Shown here: positions 1 to 22,076 of the stretch, piece by piece | How positions within the stretch are numbered: position 1 is the stretch's first letter | Layout of the letters: each line of letters begins with the position of its first letter | Assembly: GCA_936450465.1 (NCBI GenBank) | Contig: OW388302.1 | Span: 12,549,530 to 12,613,529 of the forward strand | Length of the DNA stretch: 64,000 nucleotides | Origin: Gibbula magus | Taxonomy: Eukaryota > Mollusca > Gastropoda > Trochida > Trochidae | Direction of reading: 5' to 3' | Program-made: the position numbers and the translations under genes | Notes under the pieces: generated by a model | What the model was told of the DNA's origin: nothing | Database searches by the model: none | Seen by the model: the letters and a program-made list of their open reading frames with translations, nothing else

Positions 1-1885
1 ATATGTATGTGATGAATGTACACATATGATGTCACATATGACGCATTGTTTGAGTTATGCGCCGTTTGTTCAGTGACGTCATAGAAAGGCAACGTCATAA
101 AGATCCCATGATGATCACTAAATCAGTCGAGAATTCAAAACATTTTCAGCCTTTGTTTTGTATGTATATGCTACGTGAACTATGAAGACGTTTACTTGTT
201 TTAATTTATATATATATATATATAATAACATTATATTCTGCTCCATTTCCCAAATGTTGAGCACTTTCCCATTTTGTAACAAGGAAAAACTGCACAAAAC
301 CATTCTGATTTTTTAAAATTGTAGAGTGTTAAGTATCAAATTATACAGTAAGGTATATTTGTACTGATCAGCTTTTTTTTATGAACAATAATATATATTT
401 TAATTTTAATACTGAGATCTAAAAACTTGTACATTGCATTTTTAACAATACAATCGTCAATCTCGTTACTGACTTGAGCAGAATGTGTAGATCAACGTGA
501 CCTAATCAATACCCGAGCGACTCACGTAAAATATAATTGAACAGACGACCCCTACGTCAAACAAAAGCTTGCGTGTACGCTCTTATAAACAACAAATAAA
601 CTTAAATACCCGATTCTTAGAAAAACTGCACTCTGCTTCTACAATCAGAGATAGTTTTCCCACCCTTTTACAATGGGTATATGCTGTTCGAACTATGACT
701 TATATTTGTATGCTAAACAACTGTTTTGCAAATGGTGTAAGAAAATGAGACTGGAAAAGGATTTTGATAACTTTTTGAGAGCATTTTTCAAAATGAAACT
801 AAACTTTCTGCTTCCTTAAACTATGACTCGTAAGAACAACCTGATTTATATTAACAAATGGTTTCACTGAGTTCCAACGAGAGAGTTGTTCTTTAACATA
901 ATACCACATACTGTGATAGGCAAATGTTAGACAATGTTAATATAAGGTTCCTTGAAAATTAGAGACTATGCGTCTTATAGACAAAGGGGATGTTCAGCTT
1001 TTATTGACAATTACAAGTTTTGTCTCTTCGTGTGAGTCAATGACTGTATAATAACTATAAAACTTCGAAGACTAGGCTAAATGAGATGTAGCACTTGCCC
1101 GTGGGAGATACTGCCCTGTAATATTCATACGGCAATATTACACTAGTGTAATACTTTCTGGTCGTATGATGTCACAATAGTGTGACGTTTTGAAGTCACT
1201 TTGGTCCTACCGTCATCACAATGGTATATAACATGCCGGAAATATTAGTTTCAGCAAACTTTCGGCAATTTCTCTGGATTTAATAGGGCAACTAAAAACA
1301 GAATGCTAAACTTCCTTCAATATAATGATTGTTTAAAATAAACTCGTAAATGATTTGTTTTCAAACTCACTCTCTCTCGTTTGATACCAAGTCATCAACT
1401 TGTTTAATAAGAATGGCATAAATAGAAGATCGTTTATTACCCTCTCTATATATTAAGAACTGACAGTTTAAAACTATTGGTAAGAAGTAGTCATTTAACT
1501 ACATCAATTCAGGGTGAGGTAAACAATATCATTTTGAATTTCAAACAAATTACCAAATGACAACTATATGTCTTATTTGTAATGAGGTCCAGTTTATCTT
1601 TTACAGTGCCCAACTGTTGTGAAGAAATGACTCTAAACATTCGGCTTTGAATGTGTTATATCCAGTTAGTTCTTACAGTCCATTGTAGGGAATTGTTCAG
1701 CTGAGTAGACATAAAAAGATTGTACGCCTTTGCAGTGGTGAAGAGACCTGGAAGAGACCAATACATACATGTCTTACGAAAGTAGAGATACAAGTTGCAT
1801 TTGGTGTGTATTTCGATCATTGCAGAACACAAGATTTCAGATCTCAGAGCTACATCACATACTGGTGAATATCTTCAGATTGTCA

Positions 1886-1898
1886 ATGAAGTGTTTTG
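1886..1898 (+). other. possible short first coding exon (Met-Lys-Cys-Phe, then phase-1 donor)
   Basis: ATGAAGTGTTTTG is followed at once by a strong donor, GTAAGTTTG. The exon would end in phase 1, which is what the first visible exon of gene B (30884) needs; joined, the N-terminus would have a Lys followed by a hydrophobic run typical of a signal peptide. Against it, the intron would be 29 kb and would contain all of antisense gene A. A chance motif, or a first exon of another gene, is equally possible. Confidence 0.2.
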
Positions 1899-3754
1899 GT
1901 AAGTTTGATTTACTTTCTTTGTACTCTCAATGACATGTTCACGTAGTAAATATATTATGTCGTATGTTATTAAATCGTCCAACATGCATAATATTTTTTA
2001 CTGATTTTTCTGTGAATAAAATGACATTACTGTATTAAATAACAATATGTATACATGTCTAAATGTAAGGTCCATATTAAATACGAATATATTGTAGTAA
2101 TTACGGGTATGCATATGATTGGGTTGATGTACGAGGTGGTTTAGTAATTAATTTGTTTCATTTACATGGTGGTAAAACATTGTTAAGGACAGAGTGAGAT
2201 TTAACTACATAGAAATCAGGTTGCAGATCGATTGGATAGTTGTTATAATGAATCATAGATGTACTCAGGAAGTCAGATTGAGATTCATTAGATCACGGTA
2301 CATAATACCCCTGATCTATTCAGAACAGGATTAAAGCGCCTAATATTGATTGCTCTCCAAATCTTCCTGCAGTCTACCTCTAATGTGTTGATGTTATCCA
2401 ACAGTGGTCTAAGTTACCTTTGATGTGATCAGAGAGGGCTGGTATTGGGTCATTGTTCTTGTCGGAGTTTGGTTTCATGTTATCCTCATCAGGAGCGGCC
2501 ATGAGGCACATTAGACATAAACTGCAGTGACTTCAAATTCGGGATATGTTTATAATAATTATAAAGCTTAACAATCCTTACCTATTCTGCAATTTACACA
2601 CCTAATCAACTATAAACGGTCATAACTAAGTAATATATTAACACACCAATTGGTAAACTCGCATCTGAATACAAAGTAAAAACCATATTCATTAACCCAC
2701 CGTTCCATAAATCACAGAAACAGAAATCACCATTGTATTCACCCCAAACCCCTCTGCAAACAGTAAAACAATTGATATACTCGATTTTGCTTACTCTCTT
2801 TTAACCGTTAACAGTGAATGTAACCATGAATGGAAGAATAAAGCTGTGTTTATCATTACCATCATTGTCCAGTTCAAGAACAGGAAAGTTAGTTTATGAA
2901 CCTTGCTCTTCCTACAGATTACATTACACATACATTAATTTCACCATATATCAATCTCACTGACTGTGAATGGTTCAAAAGGACAGAAATGCAACACTTT
3001 CAGTACTAACAAAGCAAAACGTTTGCATTCAGACATTCAATCGAGGCTGTTATAAATAGTCCAAGAATCAATAAGAGTTATCCGATACTGCCAGCTAGGG
3101 GATATTCAGAAAGAAATAAGAATGATTTTCTAACTTAAATATTATTGAACAAGGGTTTCAATCGATGTTGATATAAACCAATTCTCAAGCATAAAGTTTA
3201 CATTTACAACATAATCAATATTGAGATTTGTGATTTTAAACTGACGTCATCTAAATAGCATGTTAATATTTGTTTTACGTTCACACATGTTTTTTTAAAC
3301 ATGACTTACCCAGGCCATATCACCATTAGTATAAGAAACTGTCGACTGCATTCTAATTAACTTTACCCTTACATGTACACCCTTCACTTATAATAACAGA
3401 CTGCCCTGATCTTCCTAATTAGCATAACCATTATATTACTTTGAATAACTGCCATTTTGTTGTCCACGTCATGTTTTTACCTTTGATATGTGTTTCCCCA
3501 TGTTGTGAAAAATAACTCTACACTCTATACTTAACTGATTAGTCCTATTATCCGAAGGATTAATACGTTAACACTTATTTTATATTAAAAACTCGAGCCT
3601 GCAAGTATCATCATAAATAGATATAACCGTACACCATTATTTTACTCTGAATGAATATCAGTTATTATTACTCGCCCGTGTAAGATACTGCAGTGTAATA
3701 TTTATACGGCAGTATTAAACTAGTGTAATACCGCCGCACGTATACCATTAATAC

Positions 3755-3865
3755 CATTTTTATAAAACTCGTGAATGACTCGTTTTCGCTCGTTTTATAC
3801 AAAATCATTAACCCGTTTAATAAAAACGGTAATAAATAGAAGGTCGTTTAGTATCCTCTATTTAT
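3755..3865. repeat. fold-back element with CTCGTTTTCGCTCG centre
   Basis: Left arm AATACCATTTTTATAAAAC pairs with a right arm reading GTTTAATAAAAACGGTAAT around a centre CTCGTTTTCGCTCG. Related fold-backs with a CTCGCTTTCGCTCG centre occur at 34360-34450, 41340-41450 and 51560-51720, and a looser relative lies at 1120-1440. It is non-coding and looks like a non-autonomous palindromic element. Confidence 0.5.
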
Positions 3866-4229
3866 TACCATACATAAATTTTACCTACACACATTTTTCA
3901 ACTGCGTTTACCAGCCTTCGCTTATAATATACTCATGGTAAAAATGGTTGACACCCCTACACAGAAAAAGGATTTTAGCAAATTTAATGCATGGACAATT
4001 AATATTGTTCGATATTATGGTATTTTCAAAATTAAATGGCATTTAGTGCCATTATTATATATAAAAAAATGCTTTAGAAATAAACCATATACCAACTTTG
4101 AATAACTGGCTGCTCCTATTTTCTGAGAAAAGCTATGCACTGTCCACAATATCATAGCTAGTTCCACTATTACTTACCTATATTTATGATAACTGATACA
4201 TAGGTTCTTCATCGTATTCGTCTGTACTT

Positions 4230-4263
4230 CATATATATATATACTTCATATATATATATATAG

Positions 4264-4336
<73 letters not shown>
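4230..4336. repeat. (TA)n microsatellite
   Basis: Nearly uninterrupted TA dinucleotide repeat of about 100 bp with short interruptions near its left edge. Confidence 0.95.
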
Positions 4337-4339
<3 letters not shown>

Positions 4340-4604
4340 CTTGGAAACGTGGCTATATCGTATGCGTTCAAAACATCTTACTCAAATGTCATATTCAGCC
4401 CCATACAACAGGCAGTGTCCCTAACATTGATATGTACATATTTGTATTCTTCTATTGCTAGCTTCATCTGAAACAGTTACAATATATAGAGTACTTAAGC
4501 TCTAAGCATAAGCTCTAAGTTTCAATAATATAAAGTAATAAGGTAGCTAAAAGTAAACTTTCAGAACGAATCAACTTAAACCAATACATCCTTTTTTAGT
4601 TTAT

Positions 4605-5450
4605 AAACTTGTCGCATATCACTCAATAGAACACACAAAGTGTGTATATACTGGTCGCATATATATCAATAGAACACACACACATCGTTTAAATACTTGT
4701 AGCATATCACTCAATAGAACACACAAAGCGTTCATGTACTTGAAGCATATCACTTAATAGAACACACAAAGCATTTATATACATGTCGCATATATATCAA
4801 TAGAACACACAAAGAGTTTATATACTTGTCGCATATCACTCAATAAAACACACAAAGTGTTTATATACTTGTCGCATATATATATCAATAGAACATACAA
4901 AGCGTTTATATACTTGTCGCATATCACTCAATAGAACACACAAAGTGTTTATATACTTGTCACATATCACTCAGTAGAACACACAAAACGTGTATATACT
5001 TGTCACATATCACTCAATAGAACACACAAAGTGTTTATATACTTGTCGCATATATATCAATAGAACACACAAAGCGTGTATATACTTGTCGCATATCACT
5101 CAGTAGAACACACAAAGTGTTTATATACTTGTCGCATATATATCAATAGAACACACAAAACGTTTATATACTTGTCACATATCACTCAATGGAACACACA
5201 AAGAGTTTATATACTTGCCACATATCACTCAATAGAACACACAAAGAGTTTATATACTTGTCACATACCACTCAATAGAACACACAAAGAGTTTATATAC
5301 TTGTCACATATCACTCAATAGAACACACAAAACGTTTATATACTTGTCGCATATATCTCAATAGAACACACACACATCGTTTATATTCTTGTAGCATATC
5401 ACCCAATAGAACACACAAAGAGTTCATATATTTGTCTCATATCACTCAGT
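4605..5450. repeat. 43-bp minisatellite, about 19 copies
   Basis: Tandem units of 43-46 bp. Each contains CTTGTCGCATATCACTCAAT then AGAACACACAAAG and TTTATATA. Two unit versions alternate irregularly, one with ATATCACTCAATAG and one with ATATATATCAATAG. The open frame through it (5076-5321) only reflects the repeat period and is not a gene. Confidence 0.95.
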
Positions 5451-5825
5451 ATATACAAATATATATATATACAACTATGCTTCCAACAATTATTTCATGA
5501 TGAAGCTTCGAAAAAAGAAGCAGAATATGCATATTATGAAAGTTGATGCTCGTCCCCAGTGTATTATTGAAATTGTTACAATAGTATGCATCATGGCTGA
5601 TGGAATATGAAAATTGTAACGTTAACTTTCAATACGACTTAACCCACGCCGATATATCTGGTGATAATCATAACACCAAACACTCAATTCGACAAAAGTT
5701 ACTTGTTTGATGTCGCATATCAATCAGTTTTTAAAACTGACGTCAAACTTCAGGGTAATAGTCAGTTTTCTCACACTTGCTGAAATATGTTGTTCATCAT
5801 CATTAGACTCGGTATATATTTATCT

Positions 5826-6155
5826 TCATATATATATATATATATATATAAAGATTTTAAATTAAGAATGGACCTTACATAACCAACATATTCTATACCG
5901 TGTACTATGTCTCAAAAAGCGTAGTGATTGCACGATATTCGTATACAAGTTACACAATCAGAGACTTTAACAACTCCAAAATGTAATATGAAAGCTTGAC
6001 AGAACTCTTCAATATTTCTCTTTCGATTGTGGACACATATCACCATTACATTTGCAGATAATTAAATTAATATACACGGGTTGTTTTACAATTAATTGCA
6101 GCCGCGTTGTTAATACAATAAATAGGATTTATGTAAGGGGTTTTCATCGGGATTT
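5826..6155. repeat. dispersed repeat, copy 1, preceded by (TA)n
   Basis: About 300 bp starting AATTAAGAATGGACCTTACA right after a TA microsatellite. It is closely similar to 12945-13240, which follows a (GA)n microsatellite. The similarity starts at the microsatellite edge in both and ends around GGGTTTT.ATCGGGA. A small mobile element with a microsatellite at one end is likely. Confidence 0.8.
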
Positions 6156-6414
6156 ACTCAATACCTTACTTCATGTGAGAAGCAACTCATCTTATTTACA
6201 TATATATATGGTGGTTATATTATGATCATTAGTTAACATAATAAAGGATAATAGTTTATAATAAACTATAATACAGCAACTAGTATGAATATAAAAATAG
6301 AGCCATGGGCTCTGTAGCTCAACATGAATCTATTGATTTATTATCAAAGGTTCAATATCTATGTTAACTCAAGTAAGTAAGTAAAGTAATCATTGTTAAC
6401 AAGTTGTGAATTGC

Positions 6415-7225
6415 AACCCTGTGACTTTAGCTTGGGGTCACATGGCCACCAAATCAACAATTTAGAATCTCTATTAGCCAAGGAGTGGTGGAAACCAACA
6501 CTCACTCATTTCATTGCTCTCAATTATCATAAAAAAAATTTCCAAACACTTTAAGCAAAATATCACCTCATGCAATAATCAAGAATGTTGAAAGACAATA
6601 CCACCTATGACTAACAGAGAAATACCATGTTATAACTGAGGGCTCAGACAGTGCACCTGGTGCATGGCTCAAGTTACACAAGCTCAACACTATCATTGCT
6701 CTATAAGAGAGGCACATGAAAGGGCTTCATGTCATGGTCTGTAAAGTCCTTATATGAGGCAACATGGTCACCAAATCTACAGTTTAGAATCCCCATTTTT
6801 TTATGGTCCTTTTCATCTTGGAGAAGAAGATGAAAACATGGTCAATGGCCTGTGAGGCCCTTTTTTGGTGCCACAGGGTCACCAATTTAGAATACCTTTT
6901 AGCCAAAAGAATCTGCACACAATATGACAGCCTTCTAGCTCTTTTTGTTCTGGAGAAGAAGATGAAAATAGGTTTTCAGGTCATGGCTTGTGAGGCCTTT
7001 ATGGAGGACCCCAGGGTCACCAAATCTACTATTTATAATCCCCATTGGCAAAGGAGTCTGCACATAAAATTTCACCTCTTTAGAGTTAATGGTTTTGGAG
7101 AAGAAGTCGAAAAAGCAAAAAATTTATGGACGGATGGACAGACGGATGGACGTACTGATGGACGGACGCCGGACACCATGTCATGCCATAAGCCCATCGG
7201 GCCTATCAGGCCTGATGAGCTAAAA
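6415..7225. repeat. tandem-block element ending in GGAC repeats and a hairpin
   Basis: Three to four imperfect blocks of about 150 bp share GGTCACCAAATCTAC, GAGAAGAAGATGAAA and GGCCTGTGAGGC. The right end has (GGACGGAT)n-like DNA, then a hairpin around CCCATCGGGCCT / AGGCCTGATGAG at about 7190-7220, then TAAAA. This layout recurs in non-coding lophotrochozoan repeats. The open frame at 6803-7288 comes from these blocks and is not taken as a gene. Confidence 0.75.
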
Positions 7226-9491
7226 TACATGTTTTCTGTAATGCTACAATATACTTATAAACAATTTATATACCATGATATTCAATAAAACCCGAAATCA
7301 GGACGGGTTTGTTTTGTCAGAGCAGAACATGGACCTGACAATATACATTAATATATTTCAATAGTGGATCTTGAAAAACACAAATACCCCTTACATTCAC
7401 ATGTCAATGTATAGATGGGTTCTAAAAGGTTTTTGAAAATTCGTCGACGTCACCCAAATCATATGCAGCACAAATCAGTAATTATGAGTAACATATACAC
7501 GCATTGTTATACTTAGCAACTGTATGTTAAATATGTAGCAACACCCAAACATGTGCATTGTTCACAGAATTCCAAAGAAGTAAATGAAAAAGTGACTTTT
7601 ATTGAAATGTGGTTAGTGCAGTTTAACTGAATCGTTGATACTGGGTTTAATATAAAACTTGTACTTTGAATCATTGACAATGTTTTGACACAAGCTATAC
7701 AACGTTAAGCCTTGATAAATGAAACAGCTGTGTTTGATATAAACAGTTACTTCAACGTGAATTATTGATTCTGTGTTGAACATAAAACGATGTCCCTACA
7801 CTGTGCTTAATAGCACTACTTATAACTCATGTCTTAACTATCACACTACTTAAACTTTCAATCATTGTAGCTTTGTTCGAAACACTACTTTATCTCAACA
7901 TCGTCACTAATTTAAGTCTTAAAGGCGCTGTAGCATATTATGTTTTCTCCAAGTTGCCATTATTATTAACGTTTATACAATATATGTTACATAACTGGGT
8001 AAGACATCTCATTACACGACCCGATATTCCATATCAATATAAAAAAGCCATCCGTGTTTGCAGAAAATGGTGTGATTTATAAAGCAACAGTGGTATTGAA
8101 CTCTTCAGCTTGAGGGGTAGAAGTGTAGGTCTCATGCGAATTTGAGAGTTCAGACAGCAAGATGGTTGACCATTGCATCATTGTACTACATTTAAAACAT
8201 GTTGTGATGGTGTGTAGAACTCTTCAGCTTGAGGGGTAGAAGTGTAGGTCTTATGCGAATTTAGACAGCAAGATGGTTGACCATTTCATCATGGCACTAT
8301 ATTTAAAACTCCACTCTGAATGTTTAGCTATTGCTACGCCAGTCACAATACTTGAACTACTTTCGAGCGGCCATTTTAAAATGTAAATGGTCGCTCGATA
8401 GCAAATGGATTCGCATGGCTTAACCAAACAATGTACATTCATTTTTGCAACTCGTTGTATTGCTTTAGAAATTAGAAACGGGCAACTGGGAATACCCCGC
8501 GGACACTTCTTAGCAGTTTATTTTTTTGTCGGCGTTTACTGAGTAGATAGTATTGTAGCAGATTACCTGAAGCGTGAGAAGCACGTATCAACAATCTTTA
8601 CATTCACTGTCACTCTTACCGACAATTACTGAGAAGATAGTATTGTAGATCGTATTGTATATAGTATTGTAGATAGCACCTCTCATATCTCTGCATCATT
8701 CGACTACTAGAAGATTGTATTAAAGTTCTAAATTCACTTGCAACTGTTCACTCTCGTATATATAAAACAATTAAAAAATGTAAGTCTTAAATGTTTATTC
8801 AGAAAGAATGGATCGAAACCATGCGCGCTTTTTACACAACATAAATTTACATAGGACGTATTTACATAGCTCGTATGCAAACAGCAGGCATTTAGATAAC
8901 GCGTATTCAAAGAGCTCGTAAAGGCATATCAATCATTAACAAAGCATGTATTTAAAAATCACACATTTTAACAGCACAGTTATACAAAATGTATGTACAT
9001 ATCACATATTTACACAACCCACATTTAAAGAACACACAGTTAACAGATGTATGTACATCGTCACTTTTTACACAGCACTTATTTACATAAAACGTTTTTA
9101 CACAACATGTATTTGCCTAACACATTACACCTTTACACAGAACAATTATTTCGTAGTTACACAGCACGCATGTTTTCCCATCAAATTTACAATTCCTTTA
9201 CTGACTCCATTTAGACAGAAACGTGTCTGGTTAAATCACAGCCAAGGTCAATTGAACATAACACTTGTACCTGGTTCTTCGATCTAAGTACTACCTCCCA
9301 CATGTAAGTTGGCCCGATGGCATTCTAGCCTCGTCGTTGTTTGGCTGGAGTAAAATGTCACCTGGCATGACCTCTGAGGTGCAGTTCTCAGATCAGAAAC
9401 GCAGGGTGTTACGAGTGTCACGTTTGATCTGTTTTTAATGAGATTGCACTAGCCGTAGTCTTCCCTCAATGGATGATCATAGTTCTCATCA
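7226..9491. other. non-coding stretch downstream of gene A
   Basis: No gene is seen. It contains a tandem duplication (8098-8310), short repeats with AGATAGTATTGTAG near 8540-8680, and a degenerate array of roughly 20-bp units with TTTACA.A at 8820-9170. The part nearest 9491 should be the 3' untranslated region of gene A; a minus-strand AATAAA lies near 8791-8796, but its use is unproven. Confidence 0.55.
8098..8310. repeat. tandem duplication, unit about 120 bp
   Basis: AACTCTTCAGCTTGAGGGGT and the following roughly 90 bases occur twice, near 8098 and near 8218, with a small deletion in the second copy. Confidence 0.9.
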
Positions 9492-18484
<8,993 letters not shown>

Positions 18485-18769
18485 GACTGCGACGAGACAC
18501 GGACTGTAAGAGTGAAACCAGTAAAGGCATGACTTCAGCTAAATAGATCATTTGTTTCCTGTTCATTATAGTCTATTCAGTCATTTAATTGAATGCTACG
18601 CTGTGATGAAAAAGTCGCATACGTGTAGCCAGAGAGTAAACATCAGATTGATTTGACTTGATCAATCGTCGTTAATATGAGCTCATTTCGACCAGTGTAT
18701 CGGTCTTTTCAAGCAAAACTATCACGTGGAATGTACATTTATTTATACATGAACAACAACAATTAGGGC

Positions 18770-19410
18770 AAACTGACCGAGGTTCGTGAAATAATAATAA
18801 ATAAATAATTTCGCTCGTTGTATTTTCAATATTTGACTCTTTAACAGCCAACAATAAGTGGTGAAGGTCGAGAATGGTATCATTGTTCAAAATTCCAAAC
18901 ACTATATTCGTTCATTATATGAATAAATATGTAATTTAGCAGTTTTAGGCGAGTATACCAATTCGCCCAAGGTTCGGACAGTTTTGACCTTGGTTCGGAC
19001 AGGGTCGCCCGAAGTTCAGAGAGTTCGTTTCCAGTCCAGCATGGACACCGAAAAGGTGACAGATAAACTGAGTGCGATATTTGTTTCAGCCTGTAATGTA
19101 CTTTAAATAATTTTTGAAAGTAATTAGTAGGTAGGATAATTAATTACATCTATTCACATGCAGGTAAGAACGTTTTGTGTCACGTGTAAAAGCTCTGAGC
19201 AATAAGAATAGCTCACATGTTTTATATCTATTCAAATTGATTTCACCTTTACCATGGGCCGGGTGCAGTATCATTTGATTACTACTTGATTACAATTTAA
19301 TACACATGCATCTGTTAAAAAAACATTTCAGAGCACCGTAAATCGTTGATTAAGTAACTACATAAAAATGATCAAGGAGTCTTAGCAGGCTGTCATTGTA
19401 ATCATAATCG
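18770..19410. repeat. dispersed element, copy A (5' part)
   Basis: Closely similar to 33733-34350: both share AACAGCCAA.AATA, AATTCCAAACACTATATTCG, AATTCGCCCAAGGTTCGGAC and ACATGCAGGTAAGAACG in the same order. Related inverted motifs (CTGTCTGAACC, GTCCGAA..TTGGTC) near 19880-19960 and 21665-21710 suggest copy A runs to about 21720 and encloses the TIR element at 20025-21370. Confidence 0.75.
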
Positions 19411-20024
19411 ATCAACAGCCGTGTTTATCCCGCCGTCCTAAGTGATGCGCATCATATTTTAGCGTTTGTGGTTAAAATACATCTTTAGAAATTTCTAACA
19501 GTAAAACAATGAAAATGTAACGGTTCAAGTAATTACACGGCTATAATTAAAAGATTTACGGTACTCTAACCACAACGTTAAAAATCTTGGCAGCTTTTCT
19601 TATAAACAGCAAAACTGTGAACAGTTTCCATAAGCCTGGGAACTTGATATGTTTCTAACGCAGCTTATACTTGTCTGGCTGACTGGTTACCTGAGATACG
19701 GCAACTATGACGTCACTGTAATATATGACGTTATACGGGCATCGCATATAATGGCGCCATATCATTAGAGCACTGTACCATGAATTTTTTAAAATTATTT
19801 TGTTGTTTTACTGTCAATTATGAAATTCCCGCGTGAAACCAAAAATGTTCCCGCCATTTTATTCAGCAGCCAGAAGTGTCCGAGCCTTGGTCGATTTGTG
19901 TCCGAACTTTGGTCTACTTGTGTCCGAACCATGGTCAAACCTGTCTGAACCAAGGTCATTTTGACATGATATCAAAATCGCAATTCTAAACTCAAGAATA
20001 AATTTGAAAGTACTAAAATACAAA

Positions 20025-21370
20025 AGCCCCTTTCACATGCATAAGTTTACTCCTGTGAGTATATTTACTTGTGGAGTATATATACTTACAGGAGTAAAAG
20101 TATTTTTACTGTGCATTCACATGGGATTTTATCCAATGGGAGTATATTTTAAATTTGCATGCAATTCAGACATCTTATACCTGAATTGACAATTTGGGCG
20201 AGAGAGAGAAGGGGTCTCACTTTATGTTTTTTATGAATTCATATAAGCCTAGCAAACAGTTTGATGATGAGTAGGCCTATGTATGCCGAAAAATGTCATT
20301 CAAATTACAATTTGGCAGCCAAATATCAGGGAATAGTTGGGATTGAATGTTTTTATCACATGCTGGCTTTAGTTTATTGAAGCATGTTAGGTGAAAAGTA
20401 ATAATTTCACTCCTTGATAGGAACAAAATGTCCGACCTCATCATTGAAATAATTATTTCTGGATTAAAATTCTGTGTTTGAGGAAAATAAATGTGTGCAT
20501 AGCTCTGACACTATGAAATCCTTTATTTTGCACCTCATAGCAAAATGTGGGCTTATTTAATAAGACTTTTGAATTTGGGTTTACACGTTAAACTCTATAT
20601 AATAAAAACAGCCCCCCCCCCCCCCTTTCACGCCATTTGTTTAGAAAAAATATGCACTTTCAATTAGTTCTCGTCATGTTATAATCTCACATTATCTGAT
20701 GCACCACGTACTGGGCATTGAAACTGGGTCACTTTTAGCTGATGGGATATTTTAAGCAATTTAATATAAAAAAAATATTTCAAGAGATTTATTTTCTTAT
20801 CAATTTGGTGGGCTCAGTTCAGCATTATGTTAATATTTAAAGCTTTGAAAATTCATATCTTTGTAAATACGCATTGTATTTTTTATGTTTCATGGATTAT
20901 TTTAAAGGAAAATGTAATTGCAGTGACTAGATATATGATATTGAAGGATATAATATGATGACAACATTCTGAAATGCAAACAGACATGGGTTATTGACCT
21001 CGTTACATCCCTTTACTTTTTCGACAATACAGGCCCCAGTAGGCGAGAACAAAATGTTAGCGATAATTTTTCTCTCTCAAAAAGTGGTGTGTAAGGAGGG
21101 GGCCTACGCCTCTGGACGTGTACCCATAACGTTTGCTCCTGGGAGTAAAAGGAAAAATGCGTTCACATGGCACAGTTTACTTATGGAGTAAATTTACTTA
21201 AGGAGTATAATACTTTTACTAGACCCCCTGAGGTGGTGTAAATATACTCCAGGAGCATAGATACTCCCAGGAGTATACCCGTTCACATGACACGTTTACT
21301 TACCGTAAGTAAATATACTTACAGGAGTAAATATACTCACAGGAGTAAACTTGTGCATGTGAAAGGGGCT
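20025..21370. mobile_element. TIR element with TTTACTCC repeat termini
   Basis: The left end is AGCCCCTTTCACATGC then AAGTTTACTCCTGTGAGTAT; the right end is the matching reverse complement, ending GTGAAAGGGGCT. Both terminal 80-100 bp contain several copies of TACTCC(T/A)G(T/A)(G/A)AGTA in both orientations. The interior includes a poly-C run near 20611. No transposase is recognised; the 994-base-offset open frame at 20994-21191 is not protein-like. Confidence 0.75.
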
Positions 21371-21785
21371 AAAGTTAATCGACTACCTAATTGTTTCTTC
21401 ATGTACGTGCATATATTTGAAAAAATATGATCGCTTCCTTCATTCCCTGAATTGTCACACAAAATTTACGTTCACACAAATATTTCGTCGATTTTTTTCA
21501 TGAAACCGTTATTTGTACCTACCGCTAAATTTCGTTTTTAACATATACCTGACTGTCAGATATTTCTAAAATGAATCAAGTATTGTCAGAAAATGAACAG
21601 AAATATTTAGAAACCAACGGAGTGTTACAATTTGCGTTGTTTTTGTGTCAGCTGTAACTTGAAAGTGTCCGAAGTTCGGGCGACTTCGGGTAGTGTCCGA
21701 GGTTAGGTCAGTTGACCCTAACAATTATAAACAACATCTTTACACGGCAGTGAATGGCCATTCTATCAACTGATTAATTGGATGT

Positions 21786-22020
21786 GTCTTCAAATGAGAT
21801 ATGTATTCACATTTATCACCCAAAACTATGTTCCACAGGATATATCACTTGTGGGAGATCAATTCAAGCGATATCTCTTAGGAGATATCTTTCTGGCAGT
21901 AGATTTTGCACAATGCCCTGTCACCGTCAACTACATGGCATCATAATGCATTTACGTCATCGAGTAATGACATCACACTACTATGACGTCATAAACATGA
22001 TGACGCCACAATGACCTCAT
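21786..22020 (+). repeat. dispersed repeat, related to 54190-54400 and 56540-56650
   Basis: The three segments share the order CACAGGRTA..., AGATCAA, TTT.GCAGTA, TTTGCACA, TGTCA..RTCAACTA.ATG.CAT; two of them also share TATGACGTCATAAACATGA-like ends. Similarity is diverged, so this is an old family. Confidence 0.5.
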
Positions 22021-22076
22021 AGCACTGGAAGTCAAATTGAGAGATGTGCTCAGAGATGTACACTATTTTCACTTAA

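Larger units (their letters stand above)
1..4200. other. AT-rich non-coding stretch
   Basis: No coding region is supported here; open frames are short and unlike known proteins. It holds two related fold-back-like segments (about 1080-1450 and 3660-3865) and AT-rich unique sequence. At 1886-1898 an ATG followed by three codons and one G runs into GTAAGT, which could be a short first coding exon (see findings). Otherwise I see nothing specific. Confidence 0.6.

Noticed and set aside
5076..5321. 81-codon open frame
   Set aside because: It follows the 43-bp minisatellite period; the protein is a repeat translation.
6803..7288. 161-codon open frame
   Set aside because: It lies in a tandem-block repeat with GGAC repeats at its end; no domain, and the frame is not kept between blocks.
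20994..21191. 65-codon frame in the TIR element
   Set aside because: No similarity to a transposase; it overlaps terminal repeat arrays.
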